From positions 2,170,001-2,234,000 of the forward strand of contig CM073197.1 in assembly GCA_037042915.1 (NCBI GenBank): a DNA stretch of 64,000 nt, given 5' to 3'. The position numbers and the translations under genes were made by a program. The notes below the pieces were generated by a model. That model searched no databases. It saw nothing but the letters and a program-made list of their open reading frames with translations, and was not told the DNA's origin. The stretch is from Auricularia sp. M13 (Eukaryota; Basidiomycota; Agaricomycetes; Auriculariales; Auriculariaceae). This document shows positions 1-14,105 of the stretch, piece after piece (the first letter of the stretch is position 1; each line of letters starts with the position of its first letter).

Positions 1-2
1 CG

Positions 3-299
3 AAGGACTACGATTACGACCGCGACTACACGCCGTACTCGCACATGCAGCAGAGCGCCTCGCAATTGATGCTGCACATGACCGTCGACTCGCCCATTGC
101 CTGGTCCTACGCATCCTCGCCGGACACGAACACCCTCCCCCTCGGCATCTCGCTGTCCGATACCTCGCAGTTTGTGTCGCAAACGGAATACGCAGCTTTC
201 ATGCCAACTGCGGACCTGGGCGGGTCATTCCCTATCGACTACACCGCGTTTGCGCAGACCCAAGCCTTTTATGCGCCCAACAACAACGGATACCAGTAA
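3..299 (+). CDS. C-terminal end of an unknown protein (5' truncated by window)
   Basis: An open frame enters from the left edge and ends at TAA 297-299, so only about 98 C-terminal residues are seen. They are rich in Ser, Thr, Gln, Tyr and Asp, begin with an Asp/Tyr run (KDYDYDRDYTPYSHMQ) and end in APNNNGYQ. I see no catalytic motif or membrane segment. The composition resembles the disordered tail of a fungal regulatory protein, but that is only an impression. It converges on CCA1, with about 260 bases between the two stops. Confidence 0.6.
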   Translation, partial: KDYDYDRDYTPYSHMQQSASQLMLHMTVDSPIAWSYASSPDTNTLPLGISLSDTSQFVSQTEYAAFMPTADLGGSFPIDYTAFAQTQAFYAPNNNGYQ

Positions 300-562
300 A
301 CATGCACCACCACCCCATGCAAATCGTGGCCTTTCATGCACTCTCTCCTGGATAACTGCTTCGAACAATGTTTTCCAATTTCCCCGCTCTCGGATGCGGA
401 AGAACATATTGTATCGTCTACCACTTCGTCTTCGCCCTTGCCTCGCTGCATCTTTCTAGTAGTCTCGACGTTTCTTCTGTATCACTACATGTGCATCTGT
501 ATGCTACAAGTAGAAAGTTTGGAATCGAATCGGATACCTCGGTCACGTTCAAATGTGCAGTC

Positions 563-2778
563 CTACCCAACGCGCTGTTTCTTGCTTGCATTCCGCTCGT
601 CTCCCTTGGCCCTCTTCGCCAATGGGGATTCGTTGAAAACCAGTCGTCCATTTTGCGATTCCGCGGCAAGCCATGCCGCACATGCTGCGCTGTCGCCCTG
701 CGGGTTGTCGAGCTGCCATTCGAGCACCTTCGCAACTATCCCCGCGAGCCACGGGCCTGGCTTACGGTCGAGCAGTTTACAAATGGCCGTACCCTGCATG
801 ATAGACGATCAGACATACTGGACAAGCGACCAGGGACAAGAGAACCTACATCGAGTAAAGGTTTTGCATCGATCGTGGACGGTAGCTCTAGTTCCTCGAT
901 ACGCGAGACGAGGCGGTTATAGAGTTCGATGATGGGCCCAGCCCGTCCCACTACAATACCAGCATGTTTGTAAGACAAGCCATGTCAATAGCAATCTCAC
1001 GAACCATCCAACTCGTTTTGGGAGACGTTGAAGCACTCTACGAGCTCTTGCAGAAGCGAAAAGAGGATCGAGCTCTGCCAGAGCGTGCCCGTGTCGGTGT
1101 TGTGTATCCCTTTGTGTCGCAGCAGAAGGCCTTCGCAGCTCGTCAGCCAAGCAGACTGCGAAGAGCACCCGACAGACCTAGGGCAACGCGTTCTGACGGT
1201 TCGACAAATCGCGATAGGTGTGGCTCGTGCAGGAGACCTGCGCCTTCGAATAGCATTGGGACGCCGTCCAAGTAATGCCCTTGGGTGCCCAACTTGGATA
1301 GCTTCAGAAAAATAAAACGGCAGTGGAATAGCGGGAGACGCACGCGAAGTCCCTCCCAGATGGCGGCTTGCGCAGCCTGGAACGTCTTCTTTTTCTGCGT
1401 ATAGGTCGAGCCCTTGAACGGAGTCGTGGCTGCGCCGAGGTATAGTCGGCCTTTCACGCCAGGCGTCTCCCGCGCGTGTGTCAGGAGGGAAGAGTGGATG
1501 GGAGGTAGCGAGGACGGGAGACCAGACGGTTCTTCGAGGATGTTTTGTAAGAGAACGGTGGCAACGACGGCAGACATGGACGTTGCTGGAGGTTGAGACA
1601 GCTGTATGGAGTTGGGTATCGCGAATACTGTGCTGTATAGTGAGAGATCATGTATGAGCTCCACCGCTGCGGGTGGGTCGCGACCTACAAGACGGCGATC
1701 AGCAAAGTAGGAATAATGAGCTGCTAGAACGTCGTACCCGTCAGCATCTTCTCCACCTCGACTCCGACACGCTCGCGGCTGACTTTTGCCACGATGGCTT
1801 CCTGGTAAACGTTGCGTCAGTAAAACTTCAAGAAGAAGGAATGGCATGCGAACTTGGATTTCAGCGTCGGCAGCCGCGACGCGGATGTCCGGGTCGAGTT
1901 GAAAACCGAATTTACTTGCGAAGCGAATGCAGCGTAGAACGCGCAAAGGATCATCGATAAACGTCTCACGAGCTGCAAGGGGGGTGCGTATGATGCCTGC
2001 TTTCAGGTCTGGTATGCCCTGTGAATGCGGTAAGCCAATGAGCATTTAGTCGGTACGAATACACGCCTTTTCCGTCTGATCCTCGACTGAGCGAGTGTGG
2101 ACGTTGTAGAACAGTGAGTTGATCGTCGCGTCGCGTCTCAACGCGTCCTGCAGTGGTGTGCCGAATTGCTGCACGAGGCCGTTAGCACGAGGCTGCATAC
2201 AACGCGGATACCGACAATTTGCGGGATACGACTGTTGGCGGTATATTCCTCGCTTCGCAGGTTGACGAACTCGATCTTTTGTCCAAAGATGGTGAGCGAT
2301 GCTGGCTCGAGATGCTTGCTCTTCTCGGCGTTCATGTCGACCTTGTGCACAGAGGACACCGCAACGCCCTTGGACCGCAGAAAGTCGGCGAATTTGAGCG
2401 CAAACGGGTAGCCCATCATGGTAGACAGTGCAATGTCGATGTCGTCGCTTTGTATGCCTAGGAGCTTAGCGCTGAGCTGAGCAGGACGCGCCGAGAGTCG
2501 CAGCGCGCAGAGCGTACTTTATCGCGCACCCATCCGCCCGCGATGCGGCACTCGACGCCCTGGGCAGCGGTGGCGCAGCATTCGTCCAGCAGGGCGCATA
2601 TCCTGGCCTCGAGTTCCGTCAGGCGCACATGCAGGCCGTCGCTCGGGACCGGCACGCGAGGGCGGGCCTGATGCAGGGCACGTGACAGACTCATGATGAC
2701 TCGGCTTAGGCGCGGCGGTGACGCGGGCGGCGGGCGGCGGGACCGAAGAAGGCGCGCCGCAGAGAGGGCGGGAGTCAT
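563..2778 (-). CDS. CCA1: tRNA nucleotidyltransferase (CCA-adding enzyme)
   Basis: This enzyme adds the 3'-CCA to tRNAs in nucleus/cytosol and mitochondria. The class II polymerase-beta head is clear: a GGWVRDK helix-turn near the N-terminus, then SDDIDIALS with the metal-binding DxD, then FALKFADFL, the FGTPLQDALRRDATIN block and DPLRVLRCIRFASKFGF. The C-terminal tail ends in KRAKGDERNASKKQRVG. There are about eight exons; introns follow VRDK, an EIQ-like segment and NELDG. The first Met (2778) opens an Arg-rich, acid-free leader (MTPALSAARLLRSRRPPPAS), and a second Met lies at residue 29 (MSLSRAL). Yeast CCA1 is known to use alternative starts for mitochondrial and cytosolic forms, and the same is inferred here. 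Confidence 0.93.
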
Positions 2779-2884
2779 GCACTGGCCCGGACAGTACCTA
2801 TGTGGCGGGGCCGGCGCGTGATCGGGAGCGGTAGTGCGCGACTATAAACTCAGCTTGGTACGGCGCTCACGTTCGACCAACACA

Positions 2885-5609
2885 ATGCCGCCCCGCAGAT
2901 CTGCCCGCGCCGCCGCCAAGCGCGCCGCCAGCGAAGTCTCGGACGACTCCGACTCGCAAAAGAAGCCCGCGCCAAAGAAAGCAAAGACGACCGCGAAGAA
3001 GGCGAAGGCCCAGCCAGCAGCTGCCACCGCCGCCGCCACAACGCCTACTCCCCCGCCTGCCGCCGCTCCCGCAGCAGATACCAAGATGGTGAGTGAAGCC
3101 TGTGTCTGGCGCATACCACCGTCTCTCAGTCTCGCCGCAAGGTCACCGTCGTCAAACGCGGCGCAGCACCTGTTGACCCTCAGTCCGGTCTTGTCTGTGA
3201 GTACACTCGCCGGGTGCATTGAGAAATCCTTCCTGACCGTGCATAGACACCCACCAGGTGTATGCCAATGAGGAAGATGTCTGGGACGCGTGCGTGCTTT
3301 CTGCATTGCGCCGAGATCGTGCCTAAGACTAGGCTCGGCGTAGCATGCTAAACCAGACCGACCTCGTCAAGAACGCCAACAAGTGAGCAGTCGCGAATGA
3401 GAGTATTCCATCTATCTCTGACGCATTATGGCGCCAGGTTTTACGTCCTCCAGCTGCTGCACCCTATTGGCAACAAGTCCAACTGCATACTGTTTACTCG
3501 TTGGGGTTCGTTCAGCTCTCCATTGGCAGGCAGGTGAGACTGATATGGGCGCTGAAAGGACGTGTTGGAGAGAACGGTCAGACACAGAAGAAGGCCAGTT
3601 CATTTTCTGGGATGGAGGCATGGCACTCAAACCGAGACGACCACAGGGTCCTTTCCCGTCGTCCACGGCTATCGTTGAGTTCAAGAGACAATTCAAGTCC
3701 AAGACAGCGGTCGAATGGGAGGACCGAAAAACCAAATCCTCCTCGGCCAAGAGTGAGTGCTGTTGAATTATTCACGGCACAACTGCTAAATTACGGACCG
3801 TCTGGAAGACAAATACACTTGGCTTGGTGCGTCGTGCAGGACCTCCAGCGAGAAAAGGACTGATATTTTCTCATAGAACGTGACTATGACGATGATAAGG
3901 AAGACGACAAGCCCAGTGGCTCGGGTTCCAAGTCGACGGAGAAGGAAGAAGAGCCTATCCCTGAACCGACTATTGGCCCTGAATTGCAGACACTATGCAG
4001 GCTCATCTTCAACTCCAGGTTGGGCGCACTGCAATGAATTTTCGCTATACTGATTTCTGTTGCAGCCTCATTGATGCAGCGCTTTCGTCCATGAACTACG
4101 ACGCCAACAAGCTTCCCCTCGGCAAGCTCTCCAAAAACACCATCCTCAAAGGCTTTGCTGCCCTCAAGGTCTGTCTTGCGCCGACCATCCGTATAGCTGT
4201 ATTTCGTTAATACTGGTACAGGATATTGCGGAAGTGTTGGATAACCCTACCGGCGATCTCGCTACGAGCCACGGCGGGCAAGCGAACGCTCTGAACACAT
4301 TGACGGGCACGTACTACAGCATCATTCCACACGTCTTTGGGCGCAACCGTCCGCCCACAATCAATGACAAGGAAATGCTTAAGCGCGAGCTCGACCTCGT
4401 CGACGCGCTGGGTGATATGGAGATTGCCTCCAAGCTCATCAGCGACACGGCGCCGCGTGACAAGGAAGGTCACGCCGTCAACCCGCTCGATGCACACCTT
4501 GCAAGCCTCCAGCTCAGCTTCATTGAGCCCGTCGCAAAGGGTTCGAAGGAGTGGGAGGGCCTCGAACGGTATGCGCGCGAGACACAGGGCAAGACGCATA
4601 GCTTGAAGTGCGGCTTGTTGCAAGCGTTTCGTATTGGCAGGTGGGCCACGCATATACATCTGGAATAACGTGATGTTGATTCCACCGGACATCAAGGGAT
4701 GCAGAAAACGACGCTTGGAAGAAGGCTGGGTGGGACAAACTCACGCCCGGCGAGCGCAAGCTGCTGTGGCACGGTGCGTGCTTCCGTAATACCACCTTTG
4801 TCTTGACCTTTAATTGACTCGTTTCTTTAAGGCTCGCGTACCACAAACTTTGCGGGAATTCTTAAGCAAGGCCTGCGCATTGCGCCGCCCGAAGCGCCTG
4901 TCACTGGTGTCTGTTTCATGTCGCTGTTGTCCAAAATCTCGAATCTTACATGAATGCAGTACATGTTCGGCAAGGGCGCGTACTTGGCCGATGTGCGTAA
5001 TATTTGCCTTCTCGCGAGCTCTGAACCGACATCGCTTCATAGATGATGTCCAAGGTTGGCGCTCTGCACCTCCCCCAGCATATCAATTCCTCACTCGTCG
5101 CAGTCGGCAAACTACTGCTATAGTCAACTGAGCAACAATACGGGTTTGATGCTCCTCTGCGAATCTGCGGTCGAACCATTCCTTGAACTCACCAACGCCG
5201 ACTTCAACGCGGATCAGGCATGCAAAAATGCGAACAAAGTGTATGTGCACTTGAATCTGAGCGTCGCATAGTGGCTGACTTCCCTTCGCATAGCGCAACC
5301 AAGGGTATCGGCAAGACGCAACCCGTGGATTGGCAAGACGCTGGCAAGACGCTAGGCTGGGACGAACTCGAAGGATGTGTAATGCCCAAAGGCCCCGCCG
5401 AGGACGTGTGTCCACCTGGCGCATACCTTCAGTATAATGAGGTTCGCTTCACGCTCTTCTCCGCAGAAATCGACTGACATCTTTGCAGTACATCGTGTAC
5501 TCAACGAACCAGATCCGACTCAGGTAGGCCATTAATCTTCTGGACTCGGAGGTCATTTGGCTCACTAAACCGGCGCAGGTACCTGCTGATGTTTAATATG
5601 GAGTATTAG
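2885..5609 (+). CDS. Poly(ADP-ribose) polymerase, PARP2-like (WGR + regulatory + catalytic domains)
   Basis: This enzyme transfers ADP-ribose from NAD+ to proteins or DNA ends at strand breaks in the nucleus. The start at 2885 gives a Lys/Ala-rich basic, NLS-like leader (about 70 residues). A WGR domain follows ([38 protein letters not shown]), then the helical regulatory domain ([19 protein letters not shown]) and the ART fold. The H-Y-E triad is complete: His in [15 protein letters not shown], Tyr in [10 protein letters not shown], Glu in AYLQYNEYIVY. The last exon is tiny and ends at TAG 5607-5609 (LLMFNMEY). The spliced protein is about 615 residues over more than ten exons. No BRCT domain is visible, unlike the longer ascomycete PrpA type, so the layout is closer to PARP2. 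Confidence 0.93.
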
Positions 5610-5745
5610 GTGGCAGTGTTGTACTTTGAACAGGATGGGTTGGATGAGTACATATAAGAACCCTGCATAATAAACTGGTCTTTCTTTGCCATTGAACCAA
5701 CTGCATGGCACTGTGTAAGGGTTACAACACAAGTACAAGTAATAT

Positions 5746-7497
5746 TCATTCAAATCTCCCTATCTCCCGAGTGAGGTTGGCTAAATCCTTCTCACTCATA
5801 CTCGTCTCAGGTCCTGACTCCTTCCATAGCCACCAAGGCCCTAGGTTTGGTCAGCACCTGACGTGTTGACGGTGAATGCTGAATTGCTGACCTGCAGGAT
5901 CGCCAACCTCGTGGTTCAAGCCTGTCCAGATACCCAGGACACCGATTGCGCTGCCGACACCGCCTATCTGTGCCAGGAGATTATGATTGAAGAAGTGGTC
6001 TTTGAGAACAATCACTATACCTGCACGCCTTCCGACCTAATCGTGTGACGGGGGTTGATTAGCTTCCACAGATCTGAAAGGGCAAAAGTACGCACCCCCA
6101 CTGGGGATTTTGGCCCACATTCGAGATCTGGAAATCAAGCAAGGAAAAAGTTAGCTTTGATCGCCCCACGGCAGGCAAAGCAAAGCCACCGTTACAAATT
6201 GCCAGCGCACGACGCCCTCTTTCGTCATGTAGACTGTGCCCTTCATCGGGCCGTACGTCTCGACACCGTCCACCTGGAAGGAGCGCCCCTTCACGTGCAG
6301 CTTGGGAAACGCGGGGTTGTCTGGATTCTCAGAGACGTGGTCGAGTTGCATCTCCACTTTGATAATGCGCGTCGCTTCCCCGAAGTCGTCAGATTGCAAG
6401 AGGGATACATCGCCTGCGGACTGGACGAGAATGAGCACTCATGTATGCATACCGGTTATACTGTGGCAGCATACGTTGTAAGCCATGAGATCGCGCTGCA
6501 CGGAGGGTAAGCTTGAGCGATGATTGTCGGCCAGAGATGCACGCTCACATAGTCCATGAAGCAGACGACGCGAGTCCAGACGCCTTCAACGCCCGCCCAG
6601 TCTTCAGGCCTGCGCTTATAATAATCCTTCGCGCTGAATCGACGAGCGCTAGCGAATCCCAGCGGAGGCTCGCCGTCTATTTCGTCGTAATGATGCTCCT
6701 TCAGGTCATGCAGGACGACTTGCGCAATGGCGTCCACATGCAGCCAGGAGACTTGCTTCGACGGCGTGTACGGACCCCATAGTGTCCTATGCGTGTAATT
6801 GCGCATATCATACACATACGCGCGCGCCAGCAGACGTTCCAAATTCTTGTTGTGCGGGTCCGCCTGAGCCGGCATGCGAGGACCAAACGAGCGCAGCCAG
6901 GCCTTGAGCGTGAGCTCCTCGTGCGTTGTTGGTTTCCATTCGGGAATCTCGGGGATGGGGTGCTCGTCCAGCAGGGTCTGAACGAATGTCGTGTTCTTCG
7001 ACTCGGGGAACTCGTCGGAGTACGGCGCGGCGGTCAGGACGATGTCGACGAGCGTCTCGAGCGTCTGCTCGCGCTCGAGAATCGTGGTCTCGGGGGCTAT
7101 GAACCGCCGCATGACATTCCGCGCGCGTATGCGACGCATGAGGGCCCCGCGCCAGTCATACACGTATTCGGAGTCTGCAGCATCGTATCGCCCCGGGAAC
7201 TCGGTGGCGATATGTGGCAGCGCGTGTCTCGGGTGGTCAAACATGCTGAGGAACACAATACGCCATATGTGCTTGTCGGCGCTCTCATAGATGAGCTTGT
7301 GCAGCCCTCGGCTCACCAGCGCGAGGTGGGCCAGGTCCTAAACAGGCATTCGCGACGATGACCAAGCAGCGCGCAAAGGACAGCCGTCTAAGTTAGCCTT
7401 GTATAGTGTTGGAGAAGAGCAGTCGAGGTCATACCTCCGGCCCAACATTCGCAAAGATGTGTTCTACCAGCTCGGTAGGGATCGCGGAGAACTGCAT
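5746..7497 (-). CDS. F-box protein of a basidiomycete family with a conserved C-terminal domain
   Basis: A likely substrate receptor of SCF ubiquitin ligases. The start ATG (7495-7497) is followed at once by an F-box: AIPTELVEHIFANVGPE, an intron, then DLAHLALVSRGLHKLIYES. The middle holds a long helical region (WKPTTHEELTLKAWLRSFG, SWLHVDAIAQVVLHDLKEHH). The C-terminal module includes RGTVYMTKEG-like and SEGVQIGGVGSAIGVLGIWT segments, a pattern seen in many Agaricomycete F-box proteins of unknown substrate. Four short introns fall in the last 500 bases. The stop (5746-5748) lies only 136 bases from the convergent PARP stop, so the 3' UTRs may overlap. Confidence 0.85.
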
Positions 7498-7703
7498 GGG
7501 ACGGCCAGGAATGAGAGAGTGTGTTGTAAGCAGCGGCTCGGGCCGTACGTGAGATTACCCTGATTAGATAAGAGTGAAGTCAGCTTGTTAATTCTTCAGA
7601 GAACCACAGAACACTACAGTCAATACATGGGGACAGAGTATCTACAAACCAATCCCAATAAGTCACTACAAACAAAAATGGACATGGAACAGTCGACTCG
7701 GTG

Positions 7704-9798
<2,095 letters not shown>

Positions 9799-10630
9799 TC
9801 GCGCGACGCGGGTTCGCCGGAGGGGCCGTGAACAAACTCGCTTCGAAGCGGCACCAAAACAAAACAACACAATTTCCTCCTTCCGTCGCGCATCTCCGCT
9901 GTCTCATTTTCCACAATTGCAAGCCTTCAACACCCCACACCACGGATTTTCAGGGAATATACAGATCGAGAGCAGGTCGCCGTCCCAGTCGCACAAAAAT
10001 ATATTTCAGCCGGTCTCACGTGCGGCCGTTTATCTGCACAACACAGACCACGGCGACCTCTTTCAGGACCTCAGCCGGTGTCCAGCGGGAACAAGAACGT
10101 GCTCGGCAGAGGTCCTTGCATTTCATCGCATCCAGCCTGGTCCAGAATGGGTTGTGTATGAGCAGTCTGCTGACCGTCCCACTTGCGCCCGAGTACTTCC
10201 TCTTCGACTCGACGCGCCATCCCACCGTCCCGCTTCGCATCAGCATTCATACCCCAAACAGATTCGACCTGCTGCCGTCGGTGTCGTGTCGCGGAGCCAG
10301 TATCTCCCACGTTGCACCCCTGGTCGGGCTATGCCTGCGATAAGCTGCCACCTTTGCGCGCCCGGCGCATGAACTATACACGGCTTTCAGGCTTGCTGTC
10401 CTGTCTTGTTGCTGAGGAGTGAATGTTTAGACGTCATCGCATCATGGTCCGCGAGCCACTCGGATTGAAGCACGTTCGAAGCTCCAGCCGACGTGTTTTG
10501 CGGGCGGCTCGAGGGTCGGGTCTTCCGGACGGAACGCACGGGCACAACAGCAGATGGAGGCAAATCATAGAGGCGTAGAGGTGCATTGAGAGCATGGAAT
10601 GTAGGCCATAGTACGATACAGGGTCCCCTC
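9799..10630. other. Intergenic: upstream of MYST gene and 3' region of RPL19
   Basis: These 830 bases carry the promoter of the MYST gene and the 3' flank of RPL19. A plus-strand open stretch (around 9786-10343) crosses it but has no recognisable motif and overlaps the 5' end of the MYST gene antisense. I see no RNA gene or repeat. Confidence 0.4.
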
Positions 10631-11335
10631 CTATGCCGTCTCGGTCGTCGGGGCAACCCCTTGCCTCTTTTCTGCGATGCGGTTTGCGCGGCGCTCACGA
10701 GCAGCCTGGGAGAGGCGAGTGAGCAAAGGAGCAAAGATACAAGGCGAATGTCGCTGACCTTGTTCTTGACGCGGCGAGCCTCCATCTGGTCGGAGAGGAT
10801 CTTGGTGCGGGTCTTCTCGGCCTTCGCCTTGTGGATGAACTCCATGAGGACGCGCTTGTTCTTGAAGACGTTACCCTTCGACTTCATGTAGAGCGAGTGG
10901 TACCTGGACACGCAGAAATTTCGGCTCCGTGAGCAAAAAGCCGCCGGCGAAGACTCATGAGTGGACGGAGGCAACGCACAGGTGCTTGTCGATCTTGCCA
11001 GCCTCACGGTACTTGCGCAACAGACGGCGCAGGACACGCTGGCGGCGCATCCATTGCACCTTGGTCGGCATGCGCGCCTCCGCGGTACCCTTGCGCTTAC
11101 CGGGGCCGGTGTGACGGCCCTTGCGCTTGGCTGCGAGCAGGTCCCGGGTGCGCGCGCGCGAGTGGATGACGGTGGGCTTGACAATGATACGGCCGTCACG
11201 GATGAGCTTCTTGACGTGCGTGCGCGAGTTGGCGTTGCCAATTTCCGCCTGCTCGGACGGGTCCAGCCAGATTTTGCGCTTGCCGACGCCAGCGACGGAC
11301 GCGGCGAGGCGCTTTTGGGAGCGGAGGTTGACCAT
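10631..11335 (-). CDS. RPL19: 60S ribosomal protein L19 (eL19)
   Basis: A structural protein of the large ribosomal subunit. The N-terminus [20 protein letters not shown] matches eL19 of other fungi, and [32 protein letters not shown] and the Lys/Arg-rich C-terminal helix ([20 protein letters not shown]) follow. Three exons join at IDKH-LYHS and KNK-AARE, ending at TAG (10631-10633). The length, about 190 residues, is normal. The short first intron and Lys/Arg content are typical. A 5'-UTR intron upstream of 11335 is possible (a GT/AG-rich stretch to about 11,420) but not proven. Confidence 0.96.
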
Positions 11336-12033
11336 CTGCGCGGGTGGGAGGTCAGCGGCGACGGCGACGGCGGGTAAGGCAACGGAGGCGACGCACGGTG
11401 ACCTACAAAGACGTTAGTATGAAGGGGGAAGGGGAGGATGTCGGGGACCGGAAGCTTTTCTGCAACTCCGCCCCAGCTGTACAGTTCTTGTTAGAGTTTG
11501 GCTAGGTTAGGGTCGACTCTGCGGCTGTTGTGCTGCTCTTTGACTCGTTTTGTGGCGCTGCGGGATATCTGAGGTGGGAAATGTATGCCTAGAGTCAGAG
11601 CGAGGATTGGGCCCCTGCGTATGGACGAGTGAGCAGTGGGTCAAGGCGGGCGGCTCGCATGCGGCAGGGCTTTCATCGATGAGACCGGACCGAGGCCGAG
11701 AGTTCGGGGGTTCGGCATCCGGAGCGGGGTCGGAGACGTAATTAAGGCCAGCGCGCTGAGTTTGGGCGAGGCATTCTGGCCTTTTCCCTCCCCCTCCTCC
11801 TCCCCTCCTCGAGCCCTCGCTGCCTGTGCTGTTGCCGTCCCCCGTGGCGGCGGCGAGCGACGCACGTGACTCAGTTCAGACCCAGCACCCCCCTCTGCCC
11901 GCGGCGCGTCATGGTTGGCTCGAGTAATTAAGAGCCCCCCCCATACGCGCATATTGCCCCGACTGCCCGCCATTGCTAGCCCAGCCCCCCCAAGCGACCA
12001 CCAGCCACCACGTCTCCCCCATTCGTACCCAGC
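11336..12033. promoter_or_regulatory. Divergent promoter region between RPL19 and the HAL-type kinase
   Basis: About 700 bases separate the two divergent ATGs. The part near the kinase is strongly C-rich with several poly-C runs (around 11,880-12,030), typical of fungal 5' UTRs. TAATTAAG lies near 11,924. I see no confident TATA box and no extra gene. A long minus-strand ORF here is low-complexity Gly/Arg and is rejected. Confidence 0.45.
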
Positions 12034-13706
12034 ATGCCCGTGTCTGAAACAGAGCAGCAGGACGGCGAGGGCTTGGACGGGGGCGACAAGCCCCCGATAC
12101 GCCGCGGACAGCCGGCCGACATAGCCAGCACCAAGGCCGCCCTCAAGGCCCTCAAGCCTGCGCCGTCGCCTGCTGTCCCCATCACAACCAACGGCGCCCA
12201 TCACGCCCGATCCCCTTCTGCCGCCACCGGCAAGTCCCACCGTCTCCCCCCGCCCCAGCCCCGCCAGCGCACCGCAAGCGCAGCCTCCTCCTCGCCAGGC
12301 TACTCGTCCGACGACGACTCGCCTCCCTGGGCTCCAGCCGCCCGCCCAGTCGCGCCGACGACACCTCCGCCGGCGGCGTCTCCAGCAGGCGCCAGTCGTC
12401 GTCAAAGCCCTCGCGGCCGGCGTCCGTCAAGTCGCTCAAGTCCGACGACGGCGGCCAGAAGTTTACGCTCAAGGATCTCCTGGGCGCCGGCTCCGGCCTC
12501 CGCCGCAGGGGCTCTGCGCGCTCAGACACAAGCAGCAGAAAGTCAGACTCGGACCAGTCCAGCGCCGAGGCCCCAGACGCCGGCAGCACAGCGTCACTGC
12601 TCAAGAAGTACGGCGTCTGCGGCCGTGCGGCGATTGGCAAGGGCGCTACCTCCGTCGTGCGTCTCGCGCACAAGTGGGACCGCGCTGAGGAGAAGCTCTA
12701 CGCCGTCAAGGTGCGTCTCGATCCCTTGCGCCAGCAATCGGCACCTGCGCCGGATCCCTTATCGACTGTCTTCTTTCCAGGAATTCCGCAAGAGAAGAAA
12801 GAACGAAACCGAGAAGGAGTATGTCAAGAAATTGACTTCCGAATTCTGCATCTCCTCGACGCTCCACCATCCCAATGTCGTCGAGACCGTCGACCTCGTC
12901 CAGGACGAGAACCACAACTGGTGCGAAGTCATGGAGTATTGCCCCGGCGGCGACCTCTACGCCGTCATCAAGAAGGGCGGCATGACCGCGCCCGAGGTCG
13001 AGTGCTGTTTCAGGCAGATGCTTTCTGGCGTCGCCTATCTGCACAGTCAGGGCGTGGCTCACCGTGACATCAAGCCCGAGAACCTCTTCTTTGACGGCAA
13101 AGGCCATCTGAAGGCGCGCGCGCCAACGCCCTGCCCCTGCCTGTCGCGCTTAACTTTGCCTTATTCTTAGATCGGCGATTATGGCGCGTCCACGGTCTAC
13201 CGGCTGCCCTGGGAAGCGACCGTACACAAGTCCACTGGGCTGTGTGGCAGCGAGCCCTACATCGCGCCCGAGCAGTTCCTTAACACCCGTAAATACCATC
13301 CGCTTTTCTGCCCACGTGTGTGCGCGCCTCACACATTGCGTTTTCTTTCTTTTTCTCTCTAGCATACGATGCGCGTTTGGTCGACGTGTGGGCATGCGGC
13401 ATCGTCTACTACTGCATGCACTTCCACGAGATCCCGTGGCGCGTGGCGCAGATGTCCGACCCGCTGTACTCTGCATACGCCCAGGCGTGCGCCGCATCGC
13501 CCACAAGCTGTCCGCCGACGATCAGCTCGTTGAAACCGCGCGAATGTCGTCCGCTGATTCGCAAGATGCTGGAACCAGACCCCAAGCAGCGTGCGCTGAT
13601 CGAAGATGTGGTCAAGCATCCGTGGGTGCAGTCCATCGAGGTCTGCACTGTTGGCAAGCCGTCCAATCACACTCACGTGCTCGTCCTGCCGAACGAGCGA
13701 GCGTGA
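12034..13706 (+). CDS. HAL/NPR1-type serine/threonine protein kinase
   Basis: Relatives (yeast Hal5/Sat4, Npr1, Ptk2, fission-yeast Oca2) control membrane transporters and ion homeostasis. A Ser/Pro-rich disordered N-terminus of about 200 residues precedes the kinase domain: GRAAIGKGATSVVRL (glycine loop), YAVKEFRKRR (ATP Lys), EFCISSTLHHPNVVETVDLV (family signature), AHRDIKPENLFFDG (catalytic loop), then IGDYGASTVYRL where DFG is expected, and CGSEPYIAPEQF. It ends SNHTHVLVLPNERA. The N-terminal exon reads in one frame to about 12,300 and the kinase frame takes over by about 12,340. Pyrimidine-rich GT-AG introns starting near 12,234 could bridge this, but I could not fix the splice site. Confidence 0.9.
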
Positions 13707-14105
13707 TAAACGGCCCAACTTGCTTGCCTCGAACATGGACTTGCTGCCTCGTGGTATCTCTCAGAATTCAAGGTGGTCCGGATACAACGTTTCTCGACTC
13801 GATACATTCAAACTCCTTTCCGTCTTGCCTCCCTCGTGATCTCGTTCGTCTCTAGCTCTCCCACTCGTCACGTCCGTATGCTGTAATCATCTCGTGTCTC
13901 CTCTGATCCCCCCACAGTGGTCGGAATGGCCCCGCTCCCCCTGCGGCGGTTCTAGTTATTTCAGACTGATGATATTTCCTGCTGTCTGTCCGTCGCGTGC
14001 AATGGCATCTTATAGTCCGTTCGCTGTCTTCTTGCTGTGATCAACGCGATGCAATTGCCAGCGGGTATCCCATTGCACATCAACCCAATACATAAGTTAT
14101 TCAAC
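13707..14105. other. Intergenic, convergent 3' ends
   Basis: This stretch carries the 3' flanks of the kinase (plus) and the dehydrogenase (minus). It is pyrimidine-rich on the plus strand. I see no gene, repeat or RNA in it. If the dehydrogenase frame break is ignored, its reading frame would run on through here to about 13,961. Confidence 0.4.

Noticed and set aside
11641-12405. 254-residue minus-strand ORF
   Set aside because: Gly/Arg low-complexity reading across the promoter and first exon of the kinase gene.
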